Source of the DNA: Gordionus sp. m RMFG-2023
Taxonomy: Eukaryota; Nematomorpha; Gordioida; Chordodea; Parachordodidae
Direction: 5' to 3'
NCBI RefSeq assembly: GCF_954871325.1
Contig: NC_088778.1
Location: 8,093,743 to 8,157,742, forward strand
Length of the DNA: 64,000 nucleotides
The notes below the pieces were generated by a model that saw only the letters and a program-made list of their open reading frames with translations, made no database searches and was not told the origin of the DNA. The translations under genes were made by a program, and so were the position numbers. Below, piece after piece: positions 22,331-34,059 of this stretch (the stretch's first letter is position 1; every line of letters starts with the position of its first letter).

Positions 22331-24443
22331 GTCTTATATATTCAAATCGCAATCTAACCAGCCTAGGTTTATCGGCAAATAATATGATATAGTGTGGGAA
22401 AATCCCCAAATTTTTTTTTTTTAAACAAACCCTTTTTTTCGCAAATTGCAGTCGGTAAGCTTTTATTAGCTTAATTTCTAAGATTTAATAAAATGACAGC
22501 ATACTTTCATGAAATTTGAAGTTCTATCAGGTTTAGAAATTACGAAAGATTGAATTGAATTTAATCTATCTTTTCTACGATTATAGCTTGCAAAAGTTGG
22601 TCTATTTTGTAATATGAGGTAAAATATATTTATGACCTTGTTGAACCTATTTCTATAGTAACAATAATGATTTCTGATAACCTGATCCTCTGATGGCAGA
22701 ACTTAGAGAGTTTTACAGATTCTTTTAATAAATGTTCCAATGTATAAACTAATAGTTCCTATCCGGCAATAAATGACCAGAAATGCACCTACACCAAAGT
22801 CCTGGAGAAAGCCTATGGATCATCTGCACTAAGGGGAAAAATTTACGCTTTCGCTACCTTATTTATACAAATATTTGTATCTTGAAAGGAAGGAAGGAAG
22901 GAAGGAAGGAAGGAAGGAAGGAAGGAAGGAAGGAAGGAAGGAAGGAAGGAAGGAAAGAGGGAGGAAGGAAAGAAGGACGGAAGTTTGGGCTTTACAAGAA
23001 CAAAACAATCAAATTTCTTACGGCAATTTTATAAAAGTCTTTTCACCATGAAGAACAAAATGAGGAATGGTTACTTAGGTCCTTTAAAAATATAGGCTTA
23101 CACTTGATACCACGAAGGGTGCTTCTGAATAGATCAGATTCCTTTTCTGGTTAAATCAGAAGATAATCCAAGGGTTGTTTACAGGTTAAAACGTAAATGT
23201 GTGTTTCGACATACATTCTATCTAATAATTTTTTTGTATACCGGCATTTTTTATTGATTGATCTTAAAGTTTATCTCCAAACCTTTCGGTTTGTTTATTG
23301 ATGGCTTAGCTGCAAATTTTTAAATATCGTCTTTTATTTAAGAAAGATAATTGCTAAAAGTATTTTTTTACTCTCACTGTTTAAATTTACGAAAACCTAT
23401 CTCGGACTATTTACTATCGTTATTACCATTGAGATTAACAATGAGCAAGGTTTTCCAATCGAGACAATGATTGCAAATGTTCTTTTCCTAAAATGAATTA
23501 ACATGTGTGGGCAAGTTTGCAATTTTTTTAGGCACATCTTGCACTATGTATATACTAAATCCTCATCAATTAAGGGTTTTTGTGGTTATACAACCAGTGG
23601 CATTACGAGATTTTTCAAATAAAAGAAAGAGTCGTGTTCACGAAATTAAAAACTTGGCTCTCTCCCGATTCCTAAAGACTCATTGCACTTTAAGGTTAAA
23701 AAACAGTTATTTAATTGTAAATAATTTTTTAGAATTATCGAACTTATGTCTAACAATAAGAAGAGAGCTTTCCTAATTAATTCAGCTATTTTACTATAAA
23801 AAATTTTTTTTATGACACATTAGTTACTAAGATTGTAATAGAGCGCGTGCCTTCAGATATCGTTTATAGTAGAACTAATGACATATAATAATACCAAGAA
23901 TGAAATGTATTCATTAAGAGTATACATCAATGAAAAACAACTGAGGATGCCATTGTGACGTCATTTTGGTTTGTATAATATATATAAAAAAATTTAAATT
24001 TTAATGTAAATATAGTAAAATAATATTCTCAATTATTCCAAGGATATTCTCACAAGAAAATATGTATTGGAAAACCAAATTCAAATTATTTTTAAATTAT
24101 TTTGTGTTTTATGTTGAAAAAAATAATTATTATTTTTGTTTAAATATTCGTGGTCTCCAGCTGATTTGCATTCAATGACGTCTTAAAATGCATTATTATG
24201 CATGAATCGTCGTTTAGGTATTATTATATATCATTGAGAGGATTTTTAACAAGATTATTTATATGGAGAAGGGCTTCCAATTTATTTTTAGTCATCGATC
24301 ATTGAAAATAAAATTAAACTAAATCAGATTTCACCCTCATTTTTTCCCCACTTTACTAAGAATTGCAATAAAATGGCTTAAATTTATGCCCCTCACTCCA
24401 CAAAAAAGAATAATAGCAGGGTTTCCTTTCGATCTGAGTAAAT
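22331..24443. other. Intergenic, includes (GGAA)n microsatellite
   Basis: A (GGAA)n tract of about 20-24 units runs from about 22885 to 22985 with a few interruptions. The remainder shows no recognisable gene; a plus-strand frame at 23507-23776 has no known motif. Part of this stretch may belong to the neighbouring retroelement fossil. Confidence 0.5.
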
Positions 24444-24451
24444 TTTATTGG

Positions 24452-24638
24452 TAGTGTTAGCAAATGGTTCATTTTTACAATTAAATTAAAATTTTCGCTA
24501 AAACACAAGCCTAGAGATTTCTTTATTAGAAATCTAAACCTTTCTGCCATCTATGAGTTAAATCTCTAGGCTGCGTGATATTTTTTGGCTAAGATATTGT
24601 GATAGCCGTTATTAAAAATCGAGTCTTTAACAACACTA
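24452..24638. mobile_element. hAT-type MITE, TAGTGTTG family, copy 2
   Basis: Starts TAGTGTTAGCAAATGG and ends CAACACTA. Flanks are TTTATTGG (24444-24451) and TTTACTGG (24639-24646), an 8-bp target duplication with one mismatch. The interior shares ATCTAAACCTTTCTGCC-type sequence with the other family members. Confidence 0.75.
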
Positions 24639-24959
24639 TTTACTGGTTTATTGTCATAAGGTGTTCGATCAATCGATGTGACAAGACTGCACTTATTTTA
24701 TAATGAAGGAGTTGAGTTTACAATGTTCTAGTAATTAAATATTGTAGTCGCGCACTCTATTTTTTTGTAGCATCTAATGTTTTGACCTTTATTTTTCAAA
24801 AATTATTCTGTAAAATGGCTATTATCATTGGAAAGTTAGGAATAAATATCAGATAGTTAAATAGCCTAAAAAAATATATCCATCAACATTTAGATTAGTG
24901 TTCTTTTTGTTGGCAGTATTTCTTCGTTATTAATATTACATCAAACATTATATTTCCTA

Positions 24960-25420
24960 TTCATATATGTATTTTTGATAATTTAACTGAATACATAGCT
25001 CTCGATAAAAAAAGTCAAAGTTTTTGAAGAACTTAATTTTGAACTGGATAGATGATTGATTTAAATTTTCAAATTTTAACTTTTCTCGTGAAATAAGGGA
25101 AATTGGCACTATTAATTTCAAACTGCCTCTGTCCAAACCTTTTTTTCTTCCCCTTCTAAAGTACAAAAAAATTTTTGAGACTATTCCCAAAAGTTTTATC
25201 ATACTGTTCTGGTATTCAAAACTTTTTATCCAGTTCAAACCCAAATTATTTAAAATTTTTTACATTTCCCATTGAGGAGAAAAGGTAATTGGCACCATCA
25301 ATGTTAAACTACTCTCAAAGGTTTTGTAATACTGGTCTACTATCCAAGATTTTTTATCTGGTATAAAACCTAATCGTTTAAAATTTTATACATTTCTAAA
25401 GATGTAGAGCACCATTTTGC
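24960..25420. repeat. Local duplication of ~170-190 bp
   Basis: A block with TTGGCACTATTAATTTCAAA followed by CAAAACTTTTTATCCAGTT recurs downstream as TTGGCACCATCAATGTTAAA and CAAGATTTTTTATCTGGTA. Copies start near 25095 and 25280. A 95-codon minus-strand frame (24957-25244) crosses the first copy; the second copy is not open, and the protein is not recognised. Confidence 0.55.
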
Positions 25421-26353
25421 GGTAAAAAATTTACAGCTAAAACAAATATAAAAATTTTTTCCCCATATTTCCTTGGTTAATAAACTAAAAGATGTTTATT
25501 GCAATTATACATAATTTTTAAATAAAAATTGTAAAAAATTATATAAATATAAAATGTCATTAATCTTTTTAAATTTAAATTTTGAAATAATATTTTAAAA
25601 ATCCAATTTATAATAAAATAAAAAAAAGTCTTTTTTTACTATAACCATTTTCAATGTTAAATTCATAATCTTAAGGATAACCCATTTCAAGGAATCTCTG
25701 AAACTTAAGAAAATTTTTTAATAGGGTGGAATATATATAAAGTTAAACTAGTAAGTAGGATTAAAGGTTCGAAAGATATGGAAGGGTCAATTAAAGGTTT
25801 AAGAGATATGGGTTGAGGTTGAGGGTAAGATGTAATAAAGAGAATTTTTTTAAAAAAAATTTAATCATTTTTATTAATAACTAATCAAATCTGATAGGTC
25901 ATGTGATTAAAAATGATTTCCTTAAGTTGCGCCATAATCAATCATAAGCAATTGATAAAAGACAGATTTATATATTATAAATTAAAATGAAGATCTGTTA
26001 GCACATTGCTAAAAACTTTGGGGTACACAGTCAGGGAAAAAGCCTTTAGTTGGGACTGGTTTAAAGCCCCATGAATTTATGGATAATCTAAACTTCTATT
26101 AAAAAATAATGTCGAGTTTATTGAATACTCTGTTCCGAATGTAATTGTTGATGGCGGGATAGATGTGGCTCATGCTAAACTCCAACAACATGGTTCTGAC
26201 TATCCGAATTCTTTAAGATAAGGGTATACTTTAATAATAAATTTAAAACTAAAAACTGATATATGATAAAACATAAATTTAAAAGGTAAGACAATTTTAA
26301 ATATTTACAATTATTATTAAATAATATATTATATTTTATACTTTTAAATTAAA
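25421..26353. other. Intergenic with unclassified coding-like trace
   Basis: From about 26105 to 26220 the plus strand reads NNVEFIEYSVPNVIVDGG then IDVAHAKLQQHGSDYPNS. This looks like protein rather than random AT-rich frame, but I do not recognise the family. It is open for only about 45 codons. A short segment at 25750-25830 (GTAGGATTAAAGGTTCGA) resembles 51818-51850, suggesting a dispersed repeat. Confidence 0.3.
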
Positions 26354-26361
26354 TTTAGGGT

Positions 26362-26584
26362 TAGTGTTGTTAAACGGCTCGTTTTGAGCCGATTTTTAAA
26401 AACAGCTAACTCAATATTTTGGCCAGAAAAATATTGCTTAAACCTTGAGATTTCGTTAATAGATATCTAAACCTTTGTTACTTCTACAAACAAAATCTTC
26501 AGCCTTGCGTAATTGTATTCTGAATGAAATATTGAGTTAGCCGTTTTTAAAAATCGGCTCAAAACAAGCCGTTTAACAACACTA
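26362..26584. mobile_element. hAT-type MITE, TAGTGTTG family, copy 3 (best preserved)
   Basis: A 223-bp foldback element with long inverted ends: left TAGTGTTGTTAAACGGC, then TCGTTTTGAGCCGATTTTTA; the right end is its inverse, ending CAACACTA. Perfect 8-bp target duplication TTTAGGGT at 26354-26361 and 26585-26592. It can fold into a hairpin over about 60 bp of each arm. Non-coding. Confidence 0.93.
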
Positions 26585-26592
26585 TTTAGGGT

Positions 26593-28825
26593 ATATAAAT
26601 ATAATATATTGCATTATAAAAAATATTTATTTGAACTTTAAACTTAATTTTGAAAAAACTATAGTTCTCTTAACATAATTAGAAATGACGACATATTACC
26701 ATACCATCCTCGGTCTTCAATACCAATTGATAATCTTCATTTGATTTTTTAATAGCCGAACTAAACTCTACTGAGGCCAATTAATGAAGGTTTACACTAT
26801 GATGGTTTCCGACCACTATATCTTCCGAATTTTCTTATAAAAAGTGGCTGCAAAGCAGATCGATTTTAGAACCAAAACTGAATTTTTATTTTATTTGTCA
26901 TTAAGGTGATTTTTGGATGACGGGATAGTCTTAACCGATCCCAGTTAATCCTCACTTATTCCTACCAGCTATCCATCCCAACTAATTTCTCGAATGAGAC
27001 ACTAATTCCTTAAAAATTAAAGGTTAAAAGGAGATTATGATAGTATCCATCCAAGAAGTGACATAGACGCATCCATCTCGTTAAGATTAGCCTCTTTTAA
27101 GCATTTCTACTTTTTTTTATATAAATGCTAACTTAATATCGAAGATTTTAAATATTTTATTTTTTTTCTAAGCATGTGGCACAAGATCTAGGTAATAATT
27201 TTTTTTTAAAAAAACTTTTAAAAATATTTTCTATATAAATTATATTTTTCCATAGTTTAATTAGCAAACGAATTACAACACTCTTTAGATTTGAATAAAA
27301 CTTGTAATTAAGAAAATCTACATTTTTATTTTATTTAAAACATAGATTTTTTTTATTTTTAAATTAAAATTTAATTTTCCCCAAAATAATTAGGTTAAAA
27401 TTGCTTATTTATATATTTTTATTTATTATAAAATTAAGAATTTAAAAACGGGAAAAAAAAAATTCTTATAGACTTATAAAAGTAAAAAGAAAACAGAAAG
27501 TCAAATTTTCATACATGGGAATCCGGGGTAAAGGAAATAAAATATATGAAGAGACAAAAGAATAAAAATAAAATAAAGGAATAAATTTTTATTTTAAAAT
27601 TAAATGCTTAAAGTTTTGACCTTTTTTATTCCCTTCTAGCGACACTTTTTTTATATCTATTTTAATATGTCATATTTAATATCTAAATTGTTGATAATCT
27701 CATTGTTTTATATATATCTCACTACTCATCAAATCTGTTATTATTAATTATGTTTACGAGGTGCATAAAATATTCATTTTATATTTTAATATTATTATTA
27801 TTAATTTCGTTCATACCTGGAAAATAAGAAAAGACACATATAATATTATAATGATATGAAGTTTCGTTTCGCAATGCCTCATGGGCACAACATTAAAAAT
27901 ATAACATTAAGCTGATATTTTATTTTATTTAATTTTAATTTATTATTATTATTTTTTTAATATAAAATTTTTTTTACAATTAATTATTTTTTTACTTTTT
28001 AAGCTTTTAATTCAAAAAAAAATAGACGAGGAAAGAATATTCACGTTTTTATCAAAGTAAATTTATAATCATTTCATTTTAAAAAAATAAAATTATATAT
28101 ACAACCTTTATGTTACCTCTTTATGTATATTTTATTTCTGTTGTCCGAAAAATTATTTAGGCCACTTTAGTTTGTCGTGATTTATGTTTTATAATTATCA
28201 ATTGACTTTTTAAAATCCTTTGCTTGTTTATTGATTTTTTTTCACGTAATAGTTTTTGAAGTTGAATTCATTTAAATTGCTCCTAAATTTTACTAATATA
28301 AACTTAGCAAAAAAAACAATCGGAAAATATTTATTTTTTGGTGTGCTATATCATTAAATTTCGTCAATTTTGGCATTTAAAATGCTGCATATTCTAGCAC
28401 TTTAGTGCCCGGAGAAATTTATTTATTTAAATTTTATCAAAACACAATATAATTCGGGTCCATCATTTTATCTGCTTTCAGATCAATTAGTAGTTCCATT
28501 TTTCTCTTATTTTTTGAATTAATTAAAATTGACATTATTTTATTTTTTAAATATTTTTAATTAAAAACTGCTTATTATCTTGTCATATATTCGGAAAATT
28601 TTTTTTCCTTCCAACAAATTCACTATTTGCATTATTCCTCATAAAAATTCTGTAAATATAAAATTTATTAAGAATTTTCTTATGTAATTTTTGTAATCAT
28701 ATTTAGATTAGATCATGTATATAATCATTTTTAAATAGTATCAAAATAATATGAAGAAAACACTAATTAATAGTCGATGATAGCTAGGTTGAGGCCCTAC
28801 TGTAGTGAATAAACCAAATGTTATA
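26593..28825. other. Intergenic, very AT-rich
   Basis: No gene or classifiable repeat recognised. Stretch 26690-27080 is somewhat less AT-rich but has no readable frame; the rest is dominated by A/T runs. Confidence 0.5.
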
Positions 28826-28833
28826 ATCATTAC

Positions 28834-30361
28834 CAGTGTTGTTAAACGCTACTTTTAAAAGTAGCCCTCTATCGATACCGCTATCGTTTTCAAATGAGTA
28901 GCGCGCTATTAGAGCTTAGCTACTTTTTACGCTATTTTGATTTTTTTTTAAAATATTTTTTACGTAACTTTAATTCCACAAATAAAATATTGGTATAAAA
29001 ACATGACTATAATTTGTTACATATATTTATATATAATTTATTTATTATTGCTTTAATAATAATAACATTTGGGTACAGTCATCCACAAGTCTAGAGCGAC
29101 GATCAGAAAGTATAAGTTTTGCCATACTAAATAATCGTTCAGCACTAACACTTGAGGGCAACACAGTATTAAATTTTGTAAACACACTTTATATATGAAA
29201 AAAATCATCAAAAATATTTAGATGAGTATTTTTAGATTTAAATAAAGCATCTAGAGGTTCAATAATATTATTATTATTATTAATTTCAAAAAAATCGTCT
29301 ATGGTAGGCCGCGGTTTCGATCTTACTATAGTATTAGTATCGTGGTTAGGCATGACATTTTTTAACGTTACCATCAGCCTATCCAGTTGCCCTTTAGATT
29401 TAGTCAAATTAATGGCCAATTTAACTTGAAACTAGGATGAACGATAGCACCCATTACATTATCATTATCATCATCATACAGATCTGGAAATCTAATTTAA
29501 ATAAAGCGATTGTGTTTATTATAAAAAAATAATACCTTTTTAATTTTCAAAATTTAAATTTATCTGAGATTTATTATTTATAAAAAAATATTAGAATAGC
29601 ATTATATTATGGTAAATAAAGATTTTAAAAATTTTACACATGTAATTAATAATATATTAATTTTGAATTTTATATTAATACTATATATTATTATTATAGA
29701 TTGTGTTGTAAATTAAGCCAATTTAAATTATGGCTAATCAAGCAAATTCATTCATTTTATATAATTGTATAATAGAAAATAAAAATAAAGTTTTGTTTTG
29801 ACCTTTTCTCAATGCCTTTTAGCATAGACTCTACCAGCGGTTGGCAAAATTTTAGATTATTGATTCTTTTGAGCTTGGTAATTAATATATGTGGGAACAT
29901 AATATCCCGTGCAATGTTTATTCTAATTAAAACTGCTTGTATGATTTGAGGATAAAATTTTGCGACACATCTTGCATCGAAACCGATATCCAGTAGTAAA
30001 TTTTTCTTCAAGATTAAAGTATTTTTTGAATTTTGGGAAAGGATAATCTATATTTTTCTCATTTTCCAAAAAAATTTCGCTATCTTCAACAATCTCACAC
30101 ATTTTTAATAACTAGATTTATAATGCTAACTAGATTTATAATGCATATTTTTAAATATAAATTTCAAAATTAAATTAAATAAAAGGATTATAATTTTAGA
30201 TTTAATAAAAAATATATTTTAATAATTTTTAGAAGTATTTATTATGTAAAATTGAACTTCCTAAATTTGCAGCGAGCTACCGCTATCGCTATTTTCTAAA
30301 AAAAGTAGCCAGCTAAAGCTACCGCTACTGAAAAAAGTAGCGCGATATTTTAAAAACACTG
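28834..30361 (-). mobile_element. hAT DNA transposon remnant with intact ends
   Basis: 1,528 bp between perfect 8-bp target duplications ATCATTAC (28826-28833 and 30362-30369). Ends read CAGTGTTGTTAAACGC and ...AACACTG, with repeated GCTACCGCTATCG subterminal motifs in both ends. The minus strand encodes the C-terminal part of a hAT transposase: LLLDIGFDARCVAKFYPQ (29757-30011), then RFPDLYDDDNDNVMGAIVHP (about 29420-29500), then SVSAERLFSMAKLILSDRRS (about 29090-29180, dimerisation domain). BED finger and N-terminal catalytic region are missing, and frames are interrupted, so it is an internally deleted, non-autonomous copy. Confidence 0.9.
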
Positions 30362-30369
30362 ATCATTAC

Positions 30370-32290
30370 CTCCTTTTCCCGTCAAGTAATTTACTATGGG
30401 GGGGGGGGGGCAGAACAGACTTATAAGTTTAAGTTTATATACACTAAAATAAATAAAGAGCCAAACAAACCATCAAAGTAATTTAAAAAACTGGACCGTG
30501 AGAGTTAATTTTTATATAAATGGGCGAACGTGTATGTGAATAAAAAATTAGACCTTTAAAAAAAAATTATTAAGCCTCACCCAGGAACTGAATTTATTCT
30601 TAAAAAAATATAGTTTCGATCCGACCCGAAGCTTGTACAGGAAAGTTACGATGCGGGTTCTTTATTTCAAACACATTTAATATACCCTTTTAATGATTTA
30701 GTATGCGTTTTAGTATGAAGTGTAAATATACTATCCTTATTCGATTGTTATAATTACGAATGGTAGTTCAAGATCGAATATGGACAATTCATTTTTTTAA
30801 ATTCTTTTTTGACTAGGAGACCTAACAGATGACAATATTAATTTTATCTTTCGGTATTCATAATTTGATAAAACGCGATTTTACGCTTATTTATTAATTG
30901 AATTTTAATCTATATTTAATTAAATTAAATGGCTCTTAAATCCTTTTTCGCCTTTTTAACAAGCTTCTAAAAAAAACGCCTTTTTTATAATTATATTTAT
31001 ATGGTATATTCCATAAGATATTGTATAAATGGCTTTATAAGTTTTGTAATTAATAAAGATAAAAACAACATGAATTTTTGTTCCGCAATTTTTTCAGAAT
31101 TGATGCTTCATTTTTCAAAAATGATGATTTTAATATCACTCACATGTTTTACGACTTAAAGAAAAAGAGGTCAAAATAATTAATATTATTGTAAGTAGAA
31201 TGTGATAACAAATATCATTATTTTTAAATTATATTATTTTTTTGCTTCTTGTCTTATCTTTCTTTCATCATTTATCTTTCTTATATTAAAAAAAAATACG
31301 ATCGGTTTTGTAACCCATACTATACGTTCATCGTTCGGGTTATTAGAATTCATGGGAAAATGTAGTTAAGGAATCAGGGGTTTTAGCCCAGTCAAGATTT
31401 CATTTTGTGAAGAGCAGCTTTTCATAGTTTCATATTAGTCTGCCTTAAATGAACTAAACCTTGAATTAGTAACAAAAAATATCTCTTTTTATATTACGAA
31501 TGAAGTAGTAAATAAGATAATTTATTTTATTTCTCTCACCAGATCAATCACGCTTATAAGTGAATAGTTTTTTTTGACCATTTCTTAAAAATATGGTAGA
31601 TTTTTTATATAAAATATGGTCAAAGGTAAAGAAATAATGTAGCTGGAATATCGACTATATTTTGATTTTAAAATAAATATAGGTAACATAACTATTGCTA
31701 GCAGTGACTGACCAGGCTCAATACGTAATTATTATTAATGAATAAGAAATCATATTTTTATTATTTAAGGTTTAAAAAAATTATCTTATGATACAATTTT
31801 TTTTTAACATAAATATCGGTTAAAGCTGCTAAGGATATTCATTAGTTATCGACCTTTATTGTAATTGTGATTGTGTGAGATTCTGTCTTTTGACCTAAAA
31901 ATATAATAATATATGCTTTTTTGCTTTATATCCTTTATAAACATATGCAAAGCCAGCTAGCGGGGCCAGGTAAGATATTATTATAACTAGCCAGACTTAG
32001 CAAATCTCTTTCATAAAAATTTATTGAGCCAACCCAGGCATTAAAATTTTATATTTTTTTTCTTCTTCTGAATTTAATGCTATTATTTTATAAATACTTA
32101 TTTCAAAATAATATTACAATGTGTTATATTTCTTTAAATTTCAAGAGTCATATAATTATTAGACTAAATCTATAAAATTAAAATAGAAAATTCACAAAAT
32201 AATTTAAATAAGTTATTTATGATATGATCCAAATTCAAAAACACTTGATTTGATTGGTATAGAAATAGATAGCCATAGAGGAGAGATAGA
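30370..32290. other. Intergenic, AT-rich
   Basis: Begins with a 13-G run (30398-30410). A short GC-motif repeat scrap lies at 30570-30650 and another at 31950-32040. No gene recognised. Confidence 0.5.
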
Positions 32291-32301
32291 TATAGACATT
32301 A

Positions 32302-32682
32302 ATGATCTGCATCCACCTAATTTTTCAAGACCGGCCGGACCAATATTTTTTAAAAAATTTTCCTACCTGACCCGATCCCTAACAGAATTTTTATTTTTCC
32401 CGAAAAAATTCGACCCGAAATAAAGATAAATATTTGTCCGCCTGCCTCGAATTTATTTAATTTAATTTGTTTTATTAGAAAAAAATATTCTATAGATAAA
32501 AATAAAATATTGGCGCCTTGTTTCTAGTAAGAATTTTCAAATATATCCGTTTATTTGACAAAATGTAATGATATCTTATTTAAACCCAATCCGTTCCGGC
32601 CCGAAATTTTTCAAAATATATTAAGCCCGACCCAGTCCGATCTGAAATTATTTTTCTAAAATAAGACTCTCAGATCTCTAAT
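32302..32682. mobile_element. GC-motif hAT-type MITE
   Basis: Left end ATGATCTGCATCC and right end CAGATCTCTAAT form imperfect inverted termini. Interior has GACCCGA/CGGCCCG patches as in the element at 52357. Flanks AGACATTA (32294-32301) and AGGCATTA (32683-32690) match at 7 of 8 bases, consistent with an aged 8-bp duplication. Confidence 0.68.
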
Positions 32683-33019
32683 AGGCATTAAAAATGTGTT
32701 GTCAGGAAGATTCGTTAAAAATTAAACGGTCCGTGGCTCATAAAATTTAACGTGCCGGAGCGGAAAATTAGCAAAAAAAAAATTATTGGGCCTATAGACC
32801 GGACAAACATATGAATAACGGGCTAGACAACTGGTGCAAAAGATCCGGGCTTATATTCGAATTTAATTAATAATAAAAACTGTGGCGAATAAATTATCGT
32901 TTATTAAAATATTATTTTTAAAAAAAAATAATTAATAAAAGGCCAATTTTTGAAGATCTAACTCTGATTTAAAAAATATATTAGTGCATCTCAATAGCAA
33001 TGTTAAAATTTTACCTATT

Positions 33020-33345
33020 TTATACGCTAACAATGTTAGCTTAGCGTCAATATGTTTATTTCATCAATGTGTTAGAGCGCATTTTTATAATTCTGAAAAT
33101 GATTGATACCAGAAATGTATTTCAGCATGTTTAGAGTTCTTACCTTATGAATTTCAGACAATTTTGTTTTTACCTTTGGAGTCATATATAAATTTATATT
33201 TCAAAAGTTCGAGACAAAATTTTCTAAAAATCGCAGTGCAAGTTTTTCTATCATTTCCAACTAAAAATCATATTTTTTTAAAATTAAAAAACGCGCTCAA
33301 AAAAATTTGACTTTAACATTAAAAAACTAATAAAGCTAGGTTAAT
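33020..33345. mobile_element. Palindromic MITE related to the one at 61189
   Basis: Shares the order of landmarks with 61189-61560: a GAGCGC motif near the left end (33075), GAAATGTATTTCAGCATG, then CTTATGAATTTCAGACAATTT and a central GGAGTCATATATAAATTTA, closing with AACGCGCTCAAAAAA. Much more diverged than the copy at 61 kb; ends and target duplication are not certain. Confidence 0.6.
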
Positions 33346-34059
33346 TCTTAATCCTCTTCAACTTTGATATTTTTCATTTATGATAATAAATTAAATCTTG
33401 AAATTTGATTTTCTCATCTTTTATTATATTAAATAAACGTAGTAAATAGAGCATTCATTATCAAGCGAAACTATATGCTCTTTATATCTTAAAAATGAAA
33501 ATACATACGATTTCAAATTTAAAACTATTTCAAAAATGGAAATACGAACTTTTTCTTTTTTTAAAAAATTTTTGAATGTTTGACTTATTTAAAATAAAAA
33601 AAATAATATTCTTAACTTGCCTTAAAATTTTTCCCCTTTAGTCTCGTGATTGGATCTGTGGGCCGAAGCCTCAATTGACAGGGTCAGTTTTTTAAAATAT
33701 TTTTATCGACGTTCGGCGGCCCGCCGATTTTGCTGCCGCCTATCAAATTAACCGCGAACGCGCTATTTATTTTAAAATATTTTAAATTAATTTAGTTTAT
33801 AATTTATGTATTACATTTTTTTATAATTTAGTTGGGCACTCCAACATTGTTAATAATGTTTAGTTCAGCTCTTAAATTATTCCCTGTATTACTCTTAAAT
33901 TTATATATTTTCTCATTCTCAGAAATAGACTAAGGAATTTCATTTTTACTCATGTCAAAGTAACACAACACATATTAGTAATATTTAATTTATTTTTATC
34001 AAAACAAATTAAAATACAAATTTGGTAAGAAATATAATTAATAAGAAACCAGATTTTAT

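Noticed and set aside
22783-23034. 83-codon plus-strand frame with GRKE repeats
   Set aside because: Mostly the (GGAA)n microsatellite; flanks have no protein-like signature.
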